Assembly: GCF_001638985.1 (NCBI RefSeq)
Contig: NW_017265137.1
Location: forward strand, 1,143,054-1,207,053
Origin: Phycomyces blakesleeanus NRRL 1555(-)
Taxonomy: Eukaryota; Mucoromycota; Mucoromycetes; Mucorales; Phycomycetaceae
Direction of reading: 5' to 3'
Length of the DNA: 64,000 nt
A program made the translations under genes and the position numbers. The notes under the pieces were generated by a model. That model did no database searches. It worked only from the letters and a program-made list of their open reading frames with translations, and was not told where the DNA came from. Within the stretch, counting starts at the first letter, position 1. Every line of letters starts with the position of its first letter. Below are positions 13,621 to 26,794 of the stretch, in pieces.

Positions 13621-15401
13621 TTTTTTTTATTTTTATGATTTTACATATGTTTAGGTGGAATTGCTTGCCCCGTAGAGCATACGCTCACTACAGACCTTCT
13701 GGTTAAGGACTTTATGACCGTTCGCCCAAAACTCATAATTGCCCACAAGCACACCTTAGGAAGATGCTTGGAAGCAGCAGAGATCATTGGTTTGCCAAAA
13801 AGCCATATTCTCTTGTTTGGACCCCGTAAACTCAGAGGTGTCATGCCATACAAGCACATCCTTTACAGCTATGGAGTTACCAGACCTCCAGTACAGCTCA
13901 CCAGGGAAGAGATCCTTACCAAGCCCGCCTTTCTTTATTTTACTTCAGGAACATCTGGAGTCAAAAAGGCAGTGATGATGAGGTAGAAAAAAAAAGTATA
14001 TCAACTATTGATCTCATCGATTTGCTTATATCTAATGGTATATATTATGTAGTCAATTTAATATAAATGCCTGTTTGATGGCCAAAGACGCCTGGTCAAA
14101 AGTTGAGGCTAGAGCTGTTTCGCATGTAGAGTTCCACCACGCCAGCGCACTGATTATCAACCTTCACTATTGCATTATGCATGGTGTCGAGACCTTTCTT
14201 TTGCACCGATATAACATTCGGGATCTCTGCAGCACGATTCAAAAATACAAGGTCGGACTGTGTGCCAGTCCGCCATGGACAGTGACATATCTCGTCAAGG
14301 ACCCGGTCTACAGAAGCTATGACCTTTCGTCGCTCAATGTGTTCATCTGCACCGGCGCGTTCTTGGACAACAGTTCGGCCAGAGCGTTCTATGACCGTTT
14401 CGGGATCCCTGTGATCAACAAGTATGCGATGACCGAAAACACATGTTTCTTCAAGACCATACTCGAGACAGTCCAGGCAGGAAGTCTAGGAGTAGTACAG
14501 GATGGAAACATTTTGAAGATTGTTGGTGATGATGGCCAAGGTAAATTTATTTTATTTTAATGTGTGTGTGTGTGTGTGTGTCAATCTATAGTATTTACTT
14601 AAAAACTTTTGTATAGAGGTAGGACCTGGGGAAATGGGTGAGCTTTGTGTCAAGGGACCTACTGTAGCACAGGTAATGATAGATTGGTTTAACTATCGCA
14701 AAGCTTTGAAAAAAGAAAAAGACAAACAAGCGATATTGATTCTTTGGGTTTGTTTGTTTTGGATATTGATTTAGGGTTACTACCTGAATCCAGAAAAGAC
14801 AGTCGAGGCATTTGATAAAGAAGGCTTCTTCCACACAGGCGATCTTATTCGTGGAGATGAGAATGGGCACTTTTTCTACGTCGATCGAGCAAAAGATTTG
14901 ATCAAGTACCACTTGCACCACGTATGTTATATAAAGAAAAGAAAAGAAAAGAGAATGTGTTGATCTTGATGTATTTTGTTTTTATTTATGTATTTAGATC
15001 TACCCTGGAGAAATTGAGGATATTCTGGTATGTATTAAGACGGCTTCTTCTTGCTGTTGAAACGTAAAGCAAGAGACAAGAAACTATGGCTTATGAAGAT
15101 CTGGTATATTTAGATGACCCACCCTTTGATATCCGAGAGTTCAGTAATCGGAATGTATTCAAGAGATCTGGCTACTGAGATGGTTACGGCGTTTGTTGTG
15201 CTTGTTCCAGGAACCAAAAGAACAGCCAGTCTTGCAGATGAGATTTGTGAATATGCCAATAGTCGGGTTAGTGACATCAAGCGTTTGCGAGGTGGAGTCA
15301 AGTTTCTTGAGAAGTTTCCTCGAACTGCAGCTGGCAAGATTCTACGTGGAGTTATTCGAATGAATGCTATGGAGCAAGATGATGAACTAAAGGCTCTTTA
15401 G
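13193..15401 (+). CDS. AMP-dependent acyl-CoA ligase (ANL superfamily)
   Basis: This enzyme probably activates a carboxylic acid through an acyl-adenylate, usually then forming the CoA thioester, as in the 4-coumarate-CoA ligase-like group. Eight exons join in frame: 13193-13432, 13486-13525, 13655-13982, 14053-14540, 14617-14672, 14775-14921, 14998-15027 and 15114-15401, giving 538 residues. That length is typical for the family. The phosphate-binding loop is [11 protein letters not shown] (188-198), where the usual form is TSGTTGLPK. YAMTEN at 327-332 matches the aromatic-x-x-TE motif. TGDL is at 405-408 and the hinge DRAKDLIKY at 421-429. The C-terminal catalytic lysine is K518 in RTAAGK. 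After the hinge the sequence is HLHH rather than the usual Gly-containing turn. The C terminus DDELKAL is not a standard peroxisomal SKL signal, and no signal peptide is seen. The acid substrate cannot be told from sequence. Confidence 0.92.
13588..13620 (+). repeat. TTGA microsatellite inside an intron
   Basis: About eight TTGA units sit in the second intron of the acyl-CoA ligase gene, between the donor at 13526 and the acceptor ending at 13654. Confidence 0.85.
14563..14580 (+). repeat. GT microsatellite inside an intron
   Basis: A short TG dinucleotide run lies in the fourth intron of the acyl-CoA ligase gene, just after its donor at 14541. Confidence 0.8.
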
Positions 15402-15687
15402 ATTATTATATATTATATTTTCTTTAAATTTTTTTTTTCTTTTTTTTAAAAAAAAAATTGTTTTTATCATTCTTTCTATCTATATATATTTTAGCTATGG
15501 ATATCAAAACCAATGAAAACTTTGATAGTTTCTTTTATATATATATATATATTATATATATATATATATTTTGTTTGTTTGGCTTGAATAATTCTTTTTT
15601 AATAATAATTCAAAATAAAAATATATATCTCATTTTATTATTTTGAAACACCCTAATATCAATATCAATCCAATTAGGGGACCAGAT

Positions 15688-15725
<38 letters not shown>

Positions 15726-16980
15726 TTTGAATTTTGAAACATTTGGTTTATTGGACTGTCCTTGTCCACCCCCCTTGTTTGTTGGCTTCCCAATGCTTGG
15801 ATTGAGGGATCACACAAACAAATATGATTGGATCTACAAGTTACAACAAAATTTATTTCTTATTTTTTATTTTATTTTAGAAATATATTATATATATAAA
15901 AATGCAAGTCACTTTATTATTATTATTTTAACACCGAATAAGAAAGAGAGACCGAAAGAAAAAAAAAATTGTTTAGACCCAGTCAATATGCATTGATCTT
16001 TACACGTCCCCAAGATCATCTTTAAATTCTCTCCCATTATATTATTTAGTTATATTCTTATATCTTTATATATATATATATATATAAAACTATATGCTAA
16101 TTATATTTAACAGCTCTTGATAGAGAATATTTAGTATAAAAAAAAACGCATCAAAGCAACAATTGCTATAATTTTTTTTTCTAACTACAAGAAAATAGTA
16201 TGACTACTTCTTTGTGAGATGTCTATTGTTTATATGTAAAAAATATATATATATATAAAAAAAATATTGCCGGAGATCCAATTATAAGAAAATAAAAAAA
16301 AAGTTTTTTTTACAATATAAAAAATTATGAGACTGTCAAAGCCAAGCAAGAAAAAAAAAAGGCAAGAGAAAGAAAGAGGTAGGAGAAAGAAAAAAAAAAA
16401 TAGGATTTTTTATAGGCTTAAAATTTTATTCAGATTTTTTTTTTTTTTGGATATTTGGATATTTGAATATTTGAATATTTGAATATTTCTTATTACTTTC
16501 TTCTACTTCTTCTACTACTACTATTACTACTACTTCTTCTTACTGTCTTATCTATTGACAAGCTCTTTACAACACTTCTTGTGGCCGTGTACCTTAACCC
16601 CTTTAAAGAAGAAGAAGAAGACACACACACACAAAAAAAATAATACTCGATTTGTGGAAAAAATAATAATAAACAGAAACAGAAACAAACAAAGAAAGAA
16701 ACCCTTTTTTGTTGTCGTCGTTTTTATTATTATTATTATTACTTGCTGTTTACTTTCTCTCTCTATTTCTTGTATATAAAAGAGAAAGTCAAACAGAGAC
16801 ATATATACATACACACAAAACATATAAAGAAGTGTGTATCTACATATACAACCATACCAGAACCTACCCACAATCGCAAATACTTTTGAAGAGCTTGATC
16901 AGAAAGTTGGAATTGGATTGATCCCAACATCATACCCACAATATTATTTATTTATTTTCATATATATATAAATCACCACA
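15402..16980. other. Intergenic AT-rich DNA with simple repeats
   Basis: No gene is supported. The stretch contains TA tracts (15537-15570), an AAT trinucleotide run (15691-15724), TATTTGAA-type repeats (16452-16490) and many poly-A/T tracts. The 3' flank of the acyl-CoA ligase starts with T- and A-rich runs that could serve in 3' processing. The last 200 bp are the probable promoter and leader of the NET-like protein gene. Confidence 0.5.
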
Positions 16981-18921
16981 ATGACTTCTGGAGGGTAAGC
17001 AGTAACAACCAAAAAACAACAACAATAATACAGGCACAAAAAAAATACATGCAACCGAGAAATACATATATTAATTTTGATATTCAAAAAAAAATCTTTA
17101 TTTATTTTCTTGAAAATATAGAGTCACCATTGCACACCACCAACTCGCGTCAAATAATGATCTCGGTCAGAATGAAGAGTTTTCAATGTCTTTCAACAAG
17201 GACCAGAACGATGATCAGAATGTGATCAATGACCAAGATTCACTTGCCAATCTTCTTTCCAACCCACTCTGGCCAGTGGACGGACCAGTTGAAGATTTGA
17301 CAGGCGAAGTTCAAGAATTAATGATGAAGTAAGTTTTTTCTTTTTTTTTTCTTTTTTCTTTAGCCCCTTACAAAATAATTAAAATTAAAATTAAAATTAA
17401 AATAGAAAAGTGGGTTAGTGATAAAGATTCTTTAAACTGTATATATACAATAGAAATAGAGGTTGGCTGGCTGGCTAAGTTGTAACACTTTACAAAATAA
17501 ATATATATATTTACTAATTAATTAATTAAACTTTTAATCTTAATTTATGATTTTCAATAGTGAATCTGTAGCATCTTGGTTACAGCAGCCTTGGCAAACA
17601 GATTCAATGGCTTGTCTCGATGGATTTGACTCGCAATTGTATGCTCAATCAATCCAGCTCCAAGACCTCTTTGGTCAGGACAATTTCAACTTTAATGATC
17701 CCACAAACGCTGGATTCTATGATGAATTGACATTTGGTAAGCCACAAGTGACGTATACATAAAAGTAACTTGTACTTATTCCTGTCCTCTTCTTTCTCTT
17801 TTTTCTATAGCACCCACCGATATCTCTTTTGATCTCATCAGCCCTCCGATCTCTGGATCATCTCTTCCTCAGTCCCCCCTCGAGATTGATTCATTAGAGT
17901 CTTCAGACTATAGCTTGGATGTATTGGAGCAAACCGGTCTTTCACCCGAGCTTTTGCCAACAATGGTTGAGCCTCTCGAAACAATCCTTGAGCCAACCAT
18001 GGTAGAGCCAGTCAAGAGAAGAAGAGACTCCAGCAGCTCATCCGGATCATCATCAGGTTCATCCGGCTCAGGCTCTGACTCCTCAGGCGACGACGATTCA
18101 TCAGACGAAGAAAACAATGTCGTTATCCCCACAACTGTTGCAAACCTCAATAGCCGCCGCCGGGCTAGCTATTCATCAGACGAATCTGAATCAGAGTCGG
18201 ATCAACCTGTCGGTCATACACCTGCCTCAACTATTCCTGTCGCTTATGCTTACATGCACAAACGCCAGATGGAAGAGTCTGTGCTTGACAAGATCACCCA
18301 CCAGCTCCATCCCGACAAGCTGCCGGGTATCCTCACCATCATTTCATCCGAGAATGTCGGCTGTCAGAACAACGAGGTCGAGATCGATCTTTCCTGTCTG
18401 GCCCGCGACCAACTTGTCAGACTGCTGTCCTATGTGGACGCATGTATTGTTGAGCAAAACGGTGGACCGGTTGTGAATGTAGAGGCCTTTATCGTCAAGG
18501 AAAAGCCGGTCAGCAAATCGCTCCAAAAGTCAGCACTCGGATCAACTACCAACAGTACTTCACCCCGCAAAGGTCCTCGTACCAGACCTGCTGTATGCAA
18601 GAGCTCTGATGAAGACGAAGACGAAGACGACGACGACGATGATGATGATCTTGATGGTAAAACCAAATCAGCCAAGAATATGACACGACCTGCTCAGCGA
18701 CAGCGTAAGCCTCGCAAACCCAGACAAAAGCAGAGAGTTAACACTGGTGGTCCAATGTCAATGGCCAGTTTAGCCAGCCCAGTATCACCAACATCACCAA
18801 CATCATCATCAGCATCATCATCATTATTATCAACAGCAACACAATCAAAACAAAAACAAAAGACAAAATCAAAATCATTACACTCATTACAATCACAACA
18901 TAAACATTCACATCTTCACTC

Positions 18922-18960
<39 letters not shown>

Positions 18961-19438
18961 GTCATTATCATCAAAACAGCATAAACACAGTGGAGCTCGC
19001 AAGCCGCCATCAAACAGCAAATCAAACAAGTCCAACAAACGGTCCAAGCGGGCTCAGGATGAGGATGCAATGATGATGTCTCTGGCAGTTGCTGCAGTTG
19101 TGGATGAAGATAGTATCGCGGTCACCCGGCCCAAGCGGAGGGCAGCACTTCACAAGCGTCGTATGCTTGAAGAGATGTTGGCGCCGTCGGATAACGATGA
19201 CAGTCTAAGTGAAGACGAGAGTGAGCCTGTCATCTACAGAGACGAGCAGATGGATCTTGGTGTGACTGCAAACCAGACAATTGCCCATCAGTCTAATCCA
19301 AGTCCCCCAGCATCCTCACCAGAAGTAGTAGTACCGGCGGTAAAGTACCATCATCAACATCAGCAGCATCATCATAATCGTGAAGAAGAAGAGGATCTTG
19401 ACGATGAAATGGACGAAGAGATTGATATCATGATCTAA
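16981..19438 (+). CDS. Acidic low-complexity protein with an NET-like domain
   Basis: This is a probable nuclear adaptor protein of unknown exact role. Four exons join in frame: a 14-nt first exon (16981-16994, acceptor 17121), then 17122-17328, 17561-17736 and 17811-19438, giving 674 residues. Residues about 281-359 resemble the NET (extra-terminal) domain of BET proteins: LHPDKLPGILTIIS, then EVEIDLSCLARDQLVRLL, then a helix ending YVDACI. NET domains bind short basic peptides of chromatin regulators. No bromodomain is visible. The rest is disordered: Ser/Gly/Asp-rich before the domain, then an Asp/Glu run, Ser/Lys/Gln tracts with about 12 glutamines in a row near 18925-18960, basic patches that may act as nuclear localisation signals (PKRRAALHKRR), and an acidic tail. 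It may belong to a bromodomain-free family such as FAM199X; I could not verify that. Confidence 0.82.
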
Positions 19439-20072
19439 ACAAAAAAAAATTCTTTTATACATTTTGCATTTCAAAAAAAAAACCTTCAAAAAAAATTAGT
19501 CATTCATTTGCTTTTAACTTCTTTATATATCTTCTTTATTACTGTAGAACAATTTCTTTTTTCACACCTTTCCAAGAACCACACATTCTATCATTCTTCA
19601 CATACACATCTTGTACAATGCCTTCACTCCTCCCCCTTTATTTTTTTTTTTTTTACAAACAGACACAAAACCATATTCACTATCCCTTTGCCTATGCCTT
19701 TTTTCTGCCTTTGGCTACAACCCCCATCCCCTTTAACCACTATAGAAAAAATAAACCAAAAAAGTACTTTTGTTTTTTTTCCTTACAAAAATTATTAATA
19801 AATAAAAAACCACCCATCATATATATATATATCTATTATATATGTATAATAATAAATAATAAATAAATACAAAATTTGACTTGTCTTTTGTCTTATAACT
19901 AACTGGCTTTTAATAATAATAATGATGTTTAATGAAAAGGTACGGTATACTTTCTTTTTGATTTTTTTTTCTCCCTCGATTTATATTTTACTTCAAAAAC
20001 CAAATTATTTCCGGTTCTCGGATAACTTTGCTTTTCTTTCTCTCTTCCTCTTTCTCTTGATATTTATTCATC
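19439..20072. other. Intergenic spacer and probable leader
   Basis: This is the 3' flank of the NET-like gene followed by the upstream region of the gamma-glutamyltranspeptidase gene. It is T-rich with TA and AAT tracts near 19820-19865. Short open frames here are low-complexity and unsupported. Confidence 0.5.
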
Positions 20073-22860
20073 ATGGCACAGCCCTTGCCGTTTATCTCTC
20101 GACGTTCAACTGTATATGGCACTCACGCCATGGTAGCCAGCACGTAAAGCATACCAATTATAATTCATTCATTCATTCACTTGAGCAATTAATTGCTTAA
20201 TTGAGTTGATAAGATTAGATTCTATTATATTGTTGGGTGGTGTATTCATCAATATTTTGTACTTGACTTTCTCGATAAATGTATATAAAAAAAAAGTCAA
20301 CCTCTGGCCACTCAGGCCGGTATTGATATCCTCAAGCGTGGTGGAAATGCAGCGGTAAGGATTATAATTTACATCAATGATATTAATAATAATCTCACAT
20401 TCTTATATATTGTGGGAAATTATAAATAAAGGATGCTGCAGTAGCTGTCGGTAAGGTCCTTATATATCTCCTAGACAATTTCATTCGCTCTCGGAATTAC
20501 TCTTGATGACTTACTTTCTCTCACTCTTTCTTTGTCACCGGTGACACAGCTGCTGCTCTAAATGTTACTGGTAATAATCCATTTTACAATTTTTTTTGTA
20601 ACCTTTAAAATATAAGTAAACATTCATATATATGTATATATACAGAGCCTGGATCTACTGGTATTGGTGGTGATGCCTTTTGCCTTTACTATGATGCAAA
20701 ATCAAAAACTGTCCGGGGTTTGAATGGCTCTGGCAGGTAAGAAAATATATATATATATATATACACACACACTTATATACATATTCAATATATCTTTATA
20801 AAGAACTCCTGCTGCATTGACACTCGAACATCTTCGCAATATCGATAAGATCAAACAAAGAGTACTTCCTAGTAACTCTGCTCATGCTGTAACTGTTCCT
20901 GGTGCGGCTGCTGCTTGGGTAGATACTGTCAAAACCTTTGGGTCCGGAAATGTCGATCTCAAAGACGTATTGACTCCAGCTATTGATTTAGCTGAGAACG
21001 GGTAATCAATTCTTTTTTTTTTGTTTCTTTAATAGAGTAGATCCATAGTATATACTATAATCAGCTATTATTAAATAATATATATCCTTTTGTGTATGTG
21101 TGTGCTTCCTAGGTACCCAGTTTCAGAAATCTCTGCCTATGGAGTAAGTTGAATCATATACACATTTGTTTGTTGTAAAGAATTCTATAAATTTTTTTTA
21201 TTGATTTCTTTTACGATTTGTGTAGTGGAAAGCAGAGCAAGATCAACTCAAGGAGCTCAATCCCAATTCATCGATAGAATACTTGATTGATGGTAAAGCG
21301 CCTACTGAAGGCCAAGTGATTGCACTTCCAGAATTAGCAAGGTAATATACAAATAAACACATAAACGTATATATATATATATATATATCAACTTATTTCA
21401 AATAAAGAACTTTCAAGGAACTAGCAAGCCATGGTCACGATGGATTCTACAAGGGCAGAATTGCAGAATCCATTGTTGCCGCTATCCAATCCCGCGGTGG
21501 CTTGATGACTCTTGAGGATCTCAAGGCCCATCATTCTGAGCTTATTGAACCAATCTCGCTCGAATACCACGACTGGACTGTCTGGGAAATTCCTCCAAAC
21601 GGGCAGGGCATCACAGCCCTTATTGCTCTTGGAATCATCCAAGCCTTGGAAACCGGCGACGACGAAAATCCTGGTATTGATCTTGCTTCAATGGATCATA
21701 ACTCTGCCGAGTATTTGCATATCATTGTCGAGGCTCTTCGACTTGCCTTTGCCGATACTCGAAACTATGTTACTGATCCCCAAGTCACAAGGGTTCCAAC
21801 CAAAGAACTCTTGAGCAAGGTAATATATCTATCTATCTATCTATCTAAAAGGAATTAATACTAATAATTGTATAACTCAATACATATATATATATATATA
21901 TATATATATTGTTTTATTTGAAAGGCGTATCTTTCTAAGCGTGCCAAATGTGTGGACCGTGAAAAGAGAAACAATACGATCCAAAAGGGATTCCCAGAAG
22001 AAGCCGGAAACACAGTCTATTTGTCAGTAGTAGATGAGGAAGGAAACGCATGCAGTTTTATTGCAAGTATAAATTCAAATATAATATTTTACTTGATTGC
22101 CTCGAACCCCCTTTTTAATTTATTTATTTATTTTAATTTTTTTTTAGAACTCGACTTATATGCATTTTGGTGTAAGTACCATATAACTTGAAGAAGAAAT
22201 AGAGTATATGTTTGTGATTTACTGATGTTGAGTAATCTTTAGTCCCACATTATTGCAGAGAATACAGGTGTCGTACTCCACAACAGAGGCTGCAACTTTG
22301 TTCTGGTAGAAGGTCATCCGAATGCTATTGGACCTTCTAAACGTCCTTATCATACCATCATACCTTCTATGATTACTCGCAAGACAACCAAAGGAACACA
22401 TGAGTTGGAAGCTTGTTTTGGAGGTAAGAGAAATGTAATTGAATGAAACAAAAAAAAACAAAAATAACACATGTATATAGTAATGGGTGCTTTTATGCAA
22501 CCTCAGGGACAACTTCAAGTGATTCTTAATATGATGCACCAGAAGCACAACCCTCAGCACGCACTTGATCTGCCTCGGATTTGTGTCAGTCCTCCAAAAC
22601 AATCCGACAACCCGCTCGGAAAAGATGATCCGTTTACTGACCTTACGTATTCTGCTGTCTATGTCGAGGATGGTGTTTCAGAAGAAGCCATCAAGGGACT
22701 AGAAGCAAAGGGACATCTGTGCTATCGTCTAAAGGCTCATGCGCGTTCCATGTTTGGCCGAGGCCAGATCATTCGTGTCAAGCAAGATGAGCGTACAGGA
22801 AAGCGAGTCTTGGCAGCCGGAAGTGATCCTCGTGGAGATGGACATGCTATCGGGTGGTGA
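20073..22860 (+). CDS. Gamma-glutamyltranspeptidase-like protein (YwrD type)
   Basis: This is an Ntn-hydrolase-fold enzyme expected to cleave gamma-glutamyl bonds, as in glutathione, after self-processing. Thirteen exons are visible: 20073-20143, 20297-20354, 20432-20450, 20550-20570, 20646-20736, 20804-21001, 21113-21143, 21226-21341, 21408-21819, 21925-22066, 22148-22171, 22243-22423 and 22481-22860, about 580 residues. The start reads [16 protein letters not shown], followed by MVAST then [19 protein letters not shown]. The presumed nucleophile is the Thr in [15 protein letters not shown] (about residue 369). Later motifs are [40 protein letters not shown] and a final [14 protein letters not shown], all typical of the YwrD-like branch found in bacteria and many fungi. 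There is no signal peptide, so it is probably cytosolic. The donor at 22067 and acceptor ending at 22147 leave one extra base relative to the homologous frame, so either a base error or a real frame break is present there. Confidence 0.87.
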
Positions 22861-23240
22861 AAATAAAAACCAGAGCAGAACATGGGCTTAATACAAGTTA
22901 TTAAAATAATAAATACATATATAATTATTTAATAAACTGAACCCAAATGGATACAAAACACCATCGTATCATTATGACATGTAACTTTATGATATGCAAT
23001 ATTGAGAGCAAAATAAAGAGGCTTTATGCTTTCAATAAATACATATGTACATTACACTAGTATGAGAGAGACAAAGGCTAAGAAAACAAAACTTGATCTT
23101 CAAATATTGACAGCAGATCACAACATATAAAACACACTCAAAAAATAAAAGAATAGATATGGATTGTGAAGAGGGCAAATTCATCAATTTTTATTTCCGC
23201 ATGCTGCATGTTTGTAGAGAGTTGAAGTTGACTAAAGAAT

Positions 23241-24219
23241 TTATTTCTTCTATAAAACCAAACAAAGCAAGAGATCATGTTAGTCATCAGATACAAACAC
23301 AGCCCCGAGTGATTCTTTAACCCTAAACTAAAACGCACCTTGTTGGCCTCCTCCTCAGCCTTGTCCTTGGCACGCTTCTCGCGGGCACCGAGGGTACGGG
23401 CAGCGGAACGAGCGTAACGGAGCTTCATGTAGGCATCCTGCTTCTTCTCGTCGGCAGTGATAGCACGGGCCTCGGGGGCAGCAGCGACCTGCTGGACAGG
23501 GAGGATAGCACCACGGAACTGGACAGCGGAAGCGATCTCAGCAGCCTATTTTTTTTAAAAAAATGTCAGTAACCAAATTAAGAAACTCTCATCGCATATA
23601 TATATATAGAAAAGTATTCGATTTGTTACCTCAGAGTCACCCTTCTTGGGGGAACCAGACTTGCGGGGGAAGACAATGAGCTTAGCCTTGAAGGCCTTGA
23701 GACGCTGAACGTTCAACTCAAGGGACTCCTGGGACTTGTTGCGACGACGGTGGTCAACAGCAATACCGATGGTACGGGCCTCCTTGGCGCGGACACCAGC
23801 CTCCTAAAATAGCCCAAACGAAGAAGAAAAAGAAAAAGAAGACAAAGCACAAGCACAAACACATAAAAAAAAAGTCAGCAATTGTTCTTCAACTCATCTT
23901 CCAGCAACAATAACAAAAAACCAAAAAAAAGATGGCTTATTTGTTGTTGTTGTTGTTGTTGTTTGTTATTTACCTTGAGCTCCTCGAGGGTGAAACCACG
24001 ACCGGATCTCAACTTCATGTTGTAACGGAGAGTGGGGCAACGGACAGCAGGGCGGAGGAGACCGTCAACGGGACGGGGAGCGATGCGAGTGGCCTTCTGG
24101 ACACGTGCAACTCTTCTGGACTTCTTGCGACCGGCCTGGTCGAACCAGGTCTTAACGCGGCGCTGCCATTGCTTGCGGAAATGCTGGTTGGGCAACTGGT
24201 TGTTGTGCTTCAAAACCAT
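23241..24219 (-). CDS. rpl13: 60S ribosomal protein eL13
   Basis: This is a structural protein of the large cytosolic ribosomal subunit. Four reverse-strand exons join in frame: 24219-23974, 23803-23630, 23545-23339 and a 9-nt last exon 23249-23241, giving 211 residues, a normal length. The start [20 protein letters not shown] and the following [15 protein letters not shown] match the conserved N terminus. [29 protein letters not shown] and [20 protein letters not shown] are family hallmarks. The third exon ends EEEANK before a GTGCGT donor. The only frame-consistent ending I found is a TTTTATAG acceptor followed by AAGAAATAA, giving a final Lys-Lys that fits the basic tails of this family. 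Exons are much richer in GC than the surroundings, as expected for a highly expressed gene. Confidence 0.95.
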
Positions 24220-26762
24220 GGTCTAAAGTATGATTATATTTGAAAAAGAAAAGAAAGGAGAGGAGAGGAATCGTCCAAGGGAAAGAGGGAAATATATGTA
24301 TATATATATTTATTTGATTCAATTTGATTTGAATTATATAAAAAAAAATTATAATGAGTATATTTTTTTTCTTTAAATTTTTCTCGAGACATAATATAGT
24401 AATATGTATATTATTATCCTTCATCCATCCAGTCTTTATTTATTTTTTATCTTCCATCCAAGGTTAAGGTGGGTGTTTGCTTCAAGATGTGGATGGATGA
24501 TGGTTGGGTGTATGTCTGTCTATCATTTTTCTTCTATGATTGTTCCTCTAAGCTGTACAGCACATGTTACGTACGTATTGACCAGTGAGGGGGAAAGAGA
24601 AAGACTTGTCAGGGTGTGGGCTCCAAGGAGTGTAAAAACCCGCTCATCAGGCTATTGTCCGTTCCGCACTTCTTTGGACTCCGGCTTCCCCGGCCCGGTA
24701 TCCTCTCAGCCATCCAAATTCGTGACGGCTGTAGACTTTTACCTACACAGACACAGATAGGCAGGCAGAGAGAGAGAGAGAGGAAGAGAGAGAAATAGGG
24801 AGCTAGAAACAAGTGGAGATTTGGATTGTAAGCCAGGCCATGATACTATTACAAGTGTCAATATTGGTTGACACTAATAGATAACAGTATGTAGACTTGT
24901 ATACACATATTATCAATATAGCTAATATTTAATATTTATTTGAATTGATTTAAAATTTTAAAAAAAAAATTAATAATATATATATATATATATATATGAT
25001 CTAAAGATATTGTTATCTGTCAGTCTGCTATAACTACTGCGATAGAATACAATATGATATGACGGTAGTTTTTTTTTTGAGATGTGATGCAGAAACTGCG
25101 GAAGCGTTCTCTTAGTAACCCTAACTTTTCTTGCCTATTGCCGGTTTACTCTCCCTATTGTTTCTTTCCTATTCTTCTTTTTAGATCAGATAAGCTTGGT
25201 TGTCTGTGTTTTCTGATCGTTTTTGATTAATTTGTACACAGCCTATTATATATTTGTCTGTATATAATAGTTGGTATTGTGATAACATCTATGCCGCTTT
25301 CAAGTTGTTCGCCTTGGACCAATCTTTATTCTTACTAAATATAATACTGTGTACTAATGGTAGAAAGAAAGAAAGAAAGAAAAACAAGGAAGAGGTCTAT
25401 ATACTACCAAGCAAGTCAAGTATCTCTATATTCTACTTTCTGTTTTGGTTCTTATTGAACCTTTAATAAGAATCAATTACAAGTCTTTTGTATATATATA
25501 TATATATATAATTTTCTCTCCGTCTCATCCGATAATCTGTTACCTTTTTTTCTTCTTCTTCTTCTTCTTCTTTTTATATTCTGACTGGCATGTGTTCGGC
25601 CGGGCTGAGCTTAACTGGATTGAATTGAATTGAATTGAATTGAATTGGACTGGACTGAATTTGGTCCCTGAGATCTGTCACCCCCCAAAAAAAGCTTTTG
25701 TTTTTTAAAATAATAATAATTAAAGTACTCTTGTACCTTTATTTATTAACTTACTTATGATGAAAATAGAAAATTCTCCTTTTATATATATATATATATA
25801 TAAAATATTTTGGTTTATAATGATTTATTAAAGCCATCAAAAAGGTACAATGTATTACGATAATAAGCTTTTTAAAGCAATAAAGAAAACAGAATGTACC
25901 TTATTTTATTCTTTTCTTCCATTGGAAAAAAGAAAGAAAGAATCAGATAAAATCAGATCAAATCTTCAAAACCAACTCAAATTTACTGTTTCTTTGGATT
26001 ATATATGTATATATAGGTCTTCATAAGTCTATAAAAACTGCAATAAAAGTGGCTCCGCTTTTATGAGTGATAGTAGGATTAATAATGATGATAGTATAAT
26101 AATAGTATACAAGAATCTCAGGGTAGTAAACTAATAAACTAATATCAGGTTCATTTATTTGTATATATTTAATTCATTTATTTGGATCTTTTTTATATAC
26201 ATAGCCAGTGACAAGTAATTTTTTCGAGAAGCTAAAAAATAAATGAATAGAAAATGCTAATCTTGAAATGTAAAATATGCAAAAGACAAAAGAGGAGGTT
26301 TCTCTCTTTTTTTTTATTGCAATATACTTAAGTAAGATGACAGATATCAGTTACTGATTATTTCATAGCAAAACAAAGTATCTTTTGTGCATCGCTTGGG
26401 GCTGTTTAATTTTTTTTTTGAAAAATACAAAACTGTAGAGCAACAACTCAACATGGGTGCCAATTTTTCTTTCTTTAATTCATTGAGCAAATTCCGTTTC
26501 CAAATACCAGAACTCTCTCCAACTAAAGCACTTATTTCGCAAAAGAAAAACTCTTGTGAAGACAATTGATAAAGGCAGTTGGTGCCCAATCGATATAATC
26601 TTGAGTCCGCAAAAAATAAAGCTTGACTTGCAAAAATAAAAATTAAATCCGCAAACTTACAATAGAAAGCCAATATTTATCTTTTATTTCTTGTCATTAA
26701 GTATGTCTTGGCAGTAATACTCGATCTTCTTGTATCAAGACATCTTTGAATGGTTCAAGTAC

Positions 26763-26794
<32 letters not shown>

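Noticed and set aside
17908..19070. Long reverse-strand frames opposite the NET-like gene
   Set aside because: They are mirror products of Ser-, Asp- and Gln-rich codon repeats on the coding strand and lack motifs.
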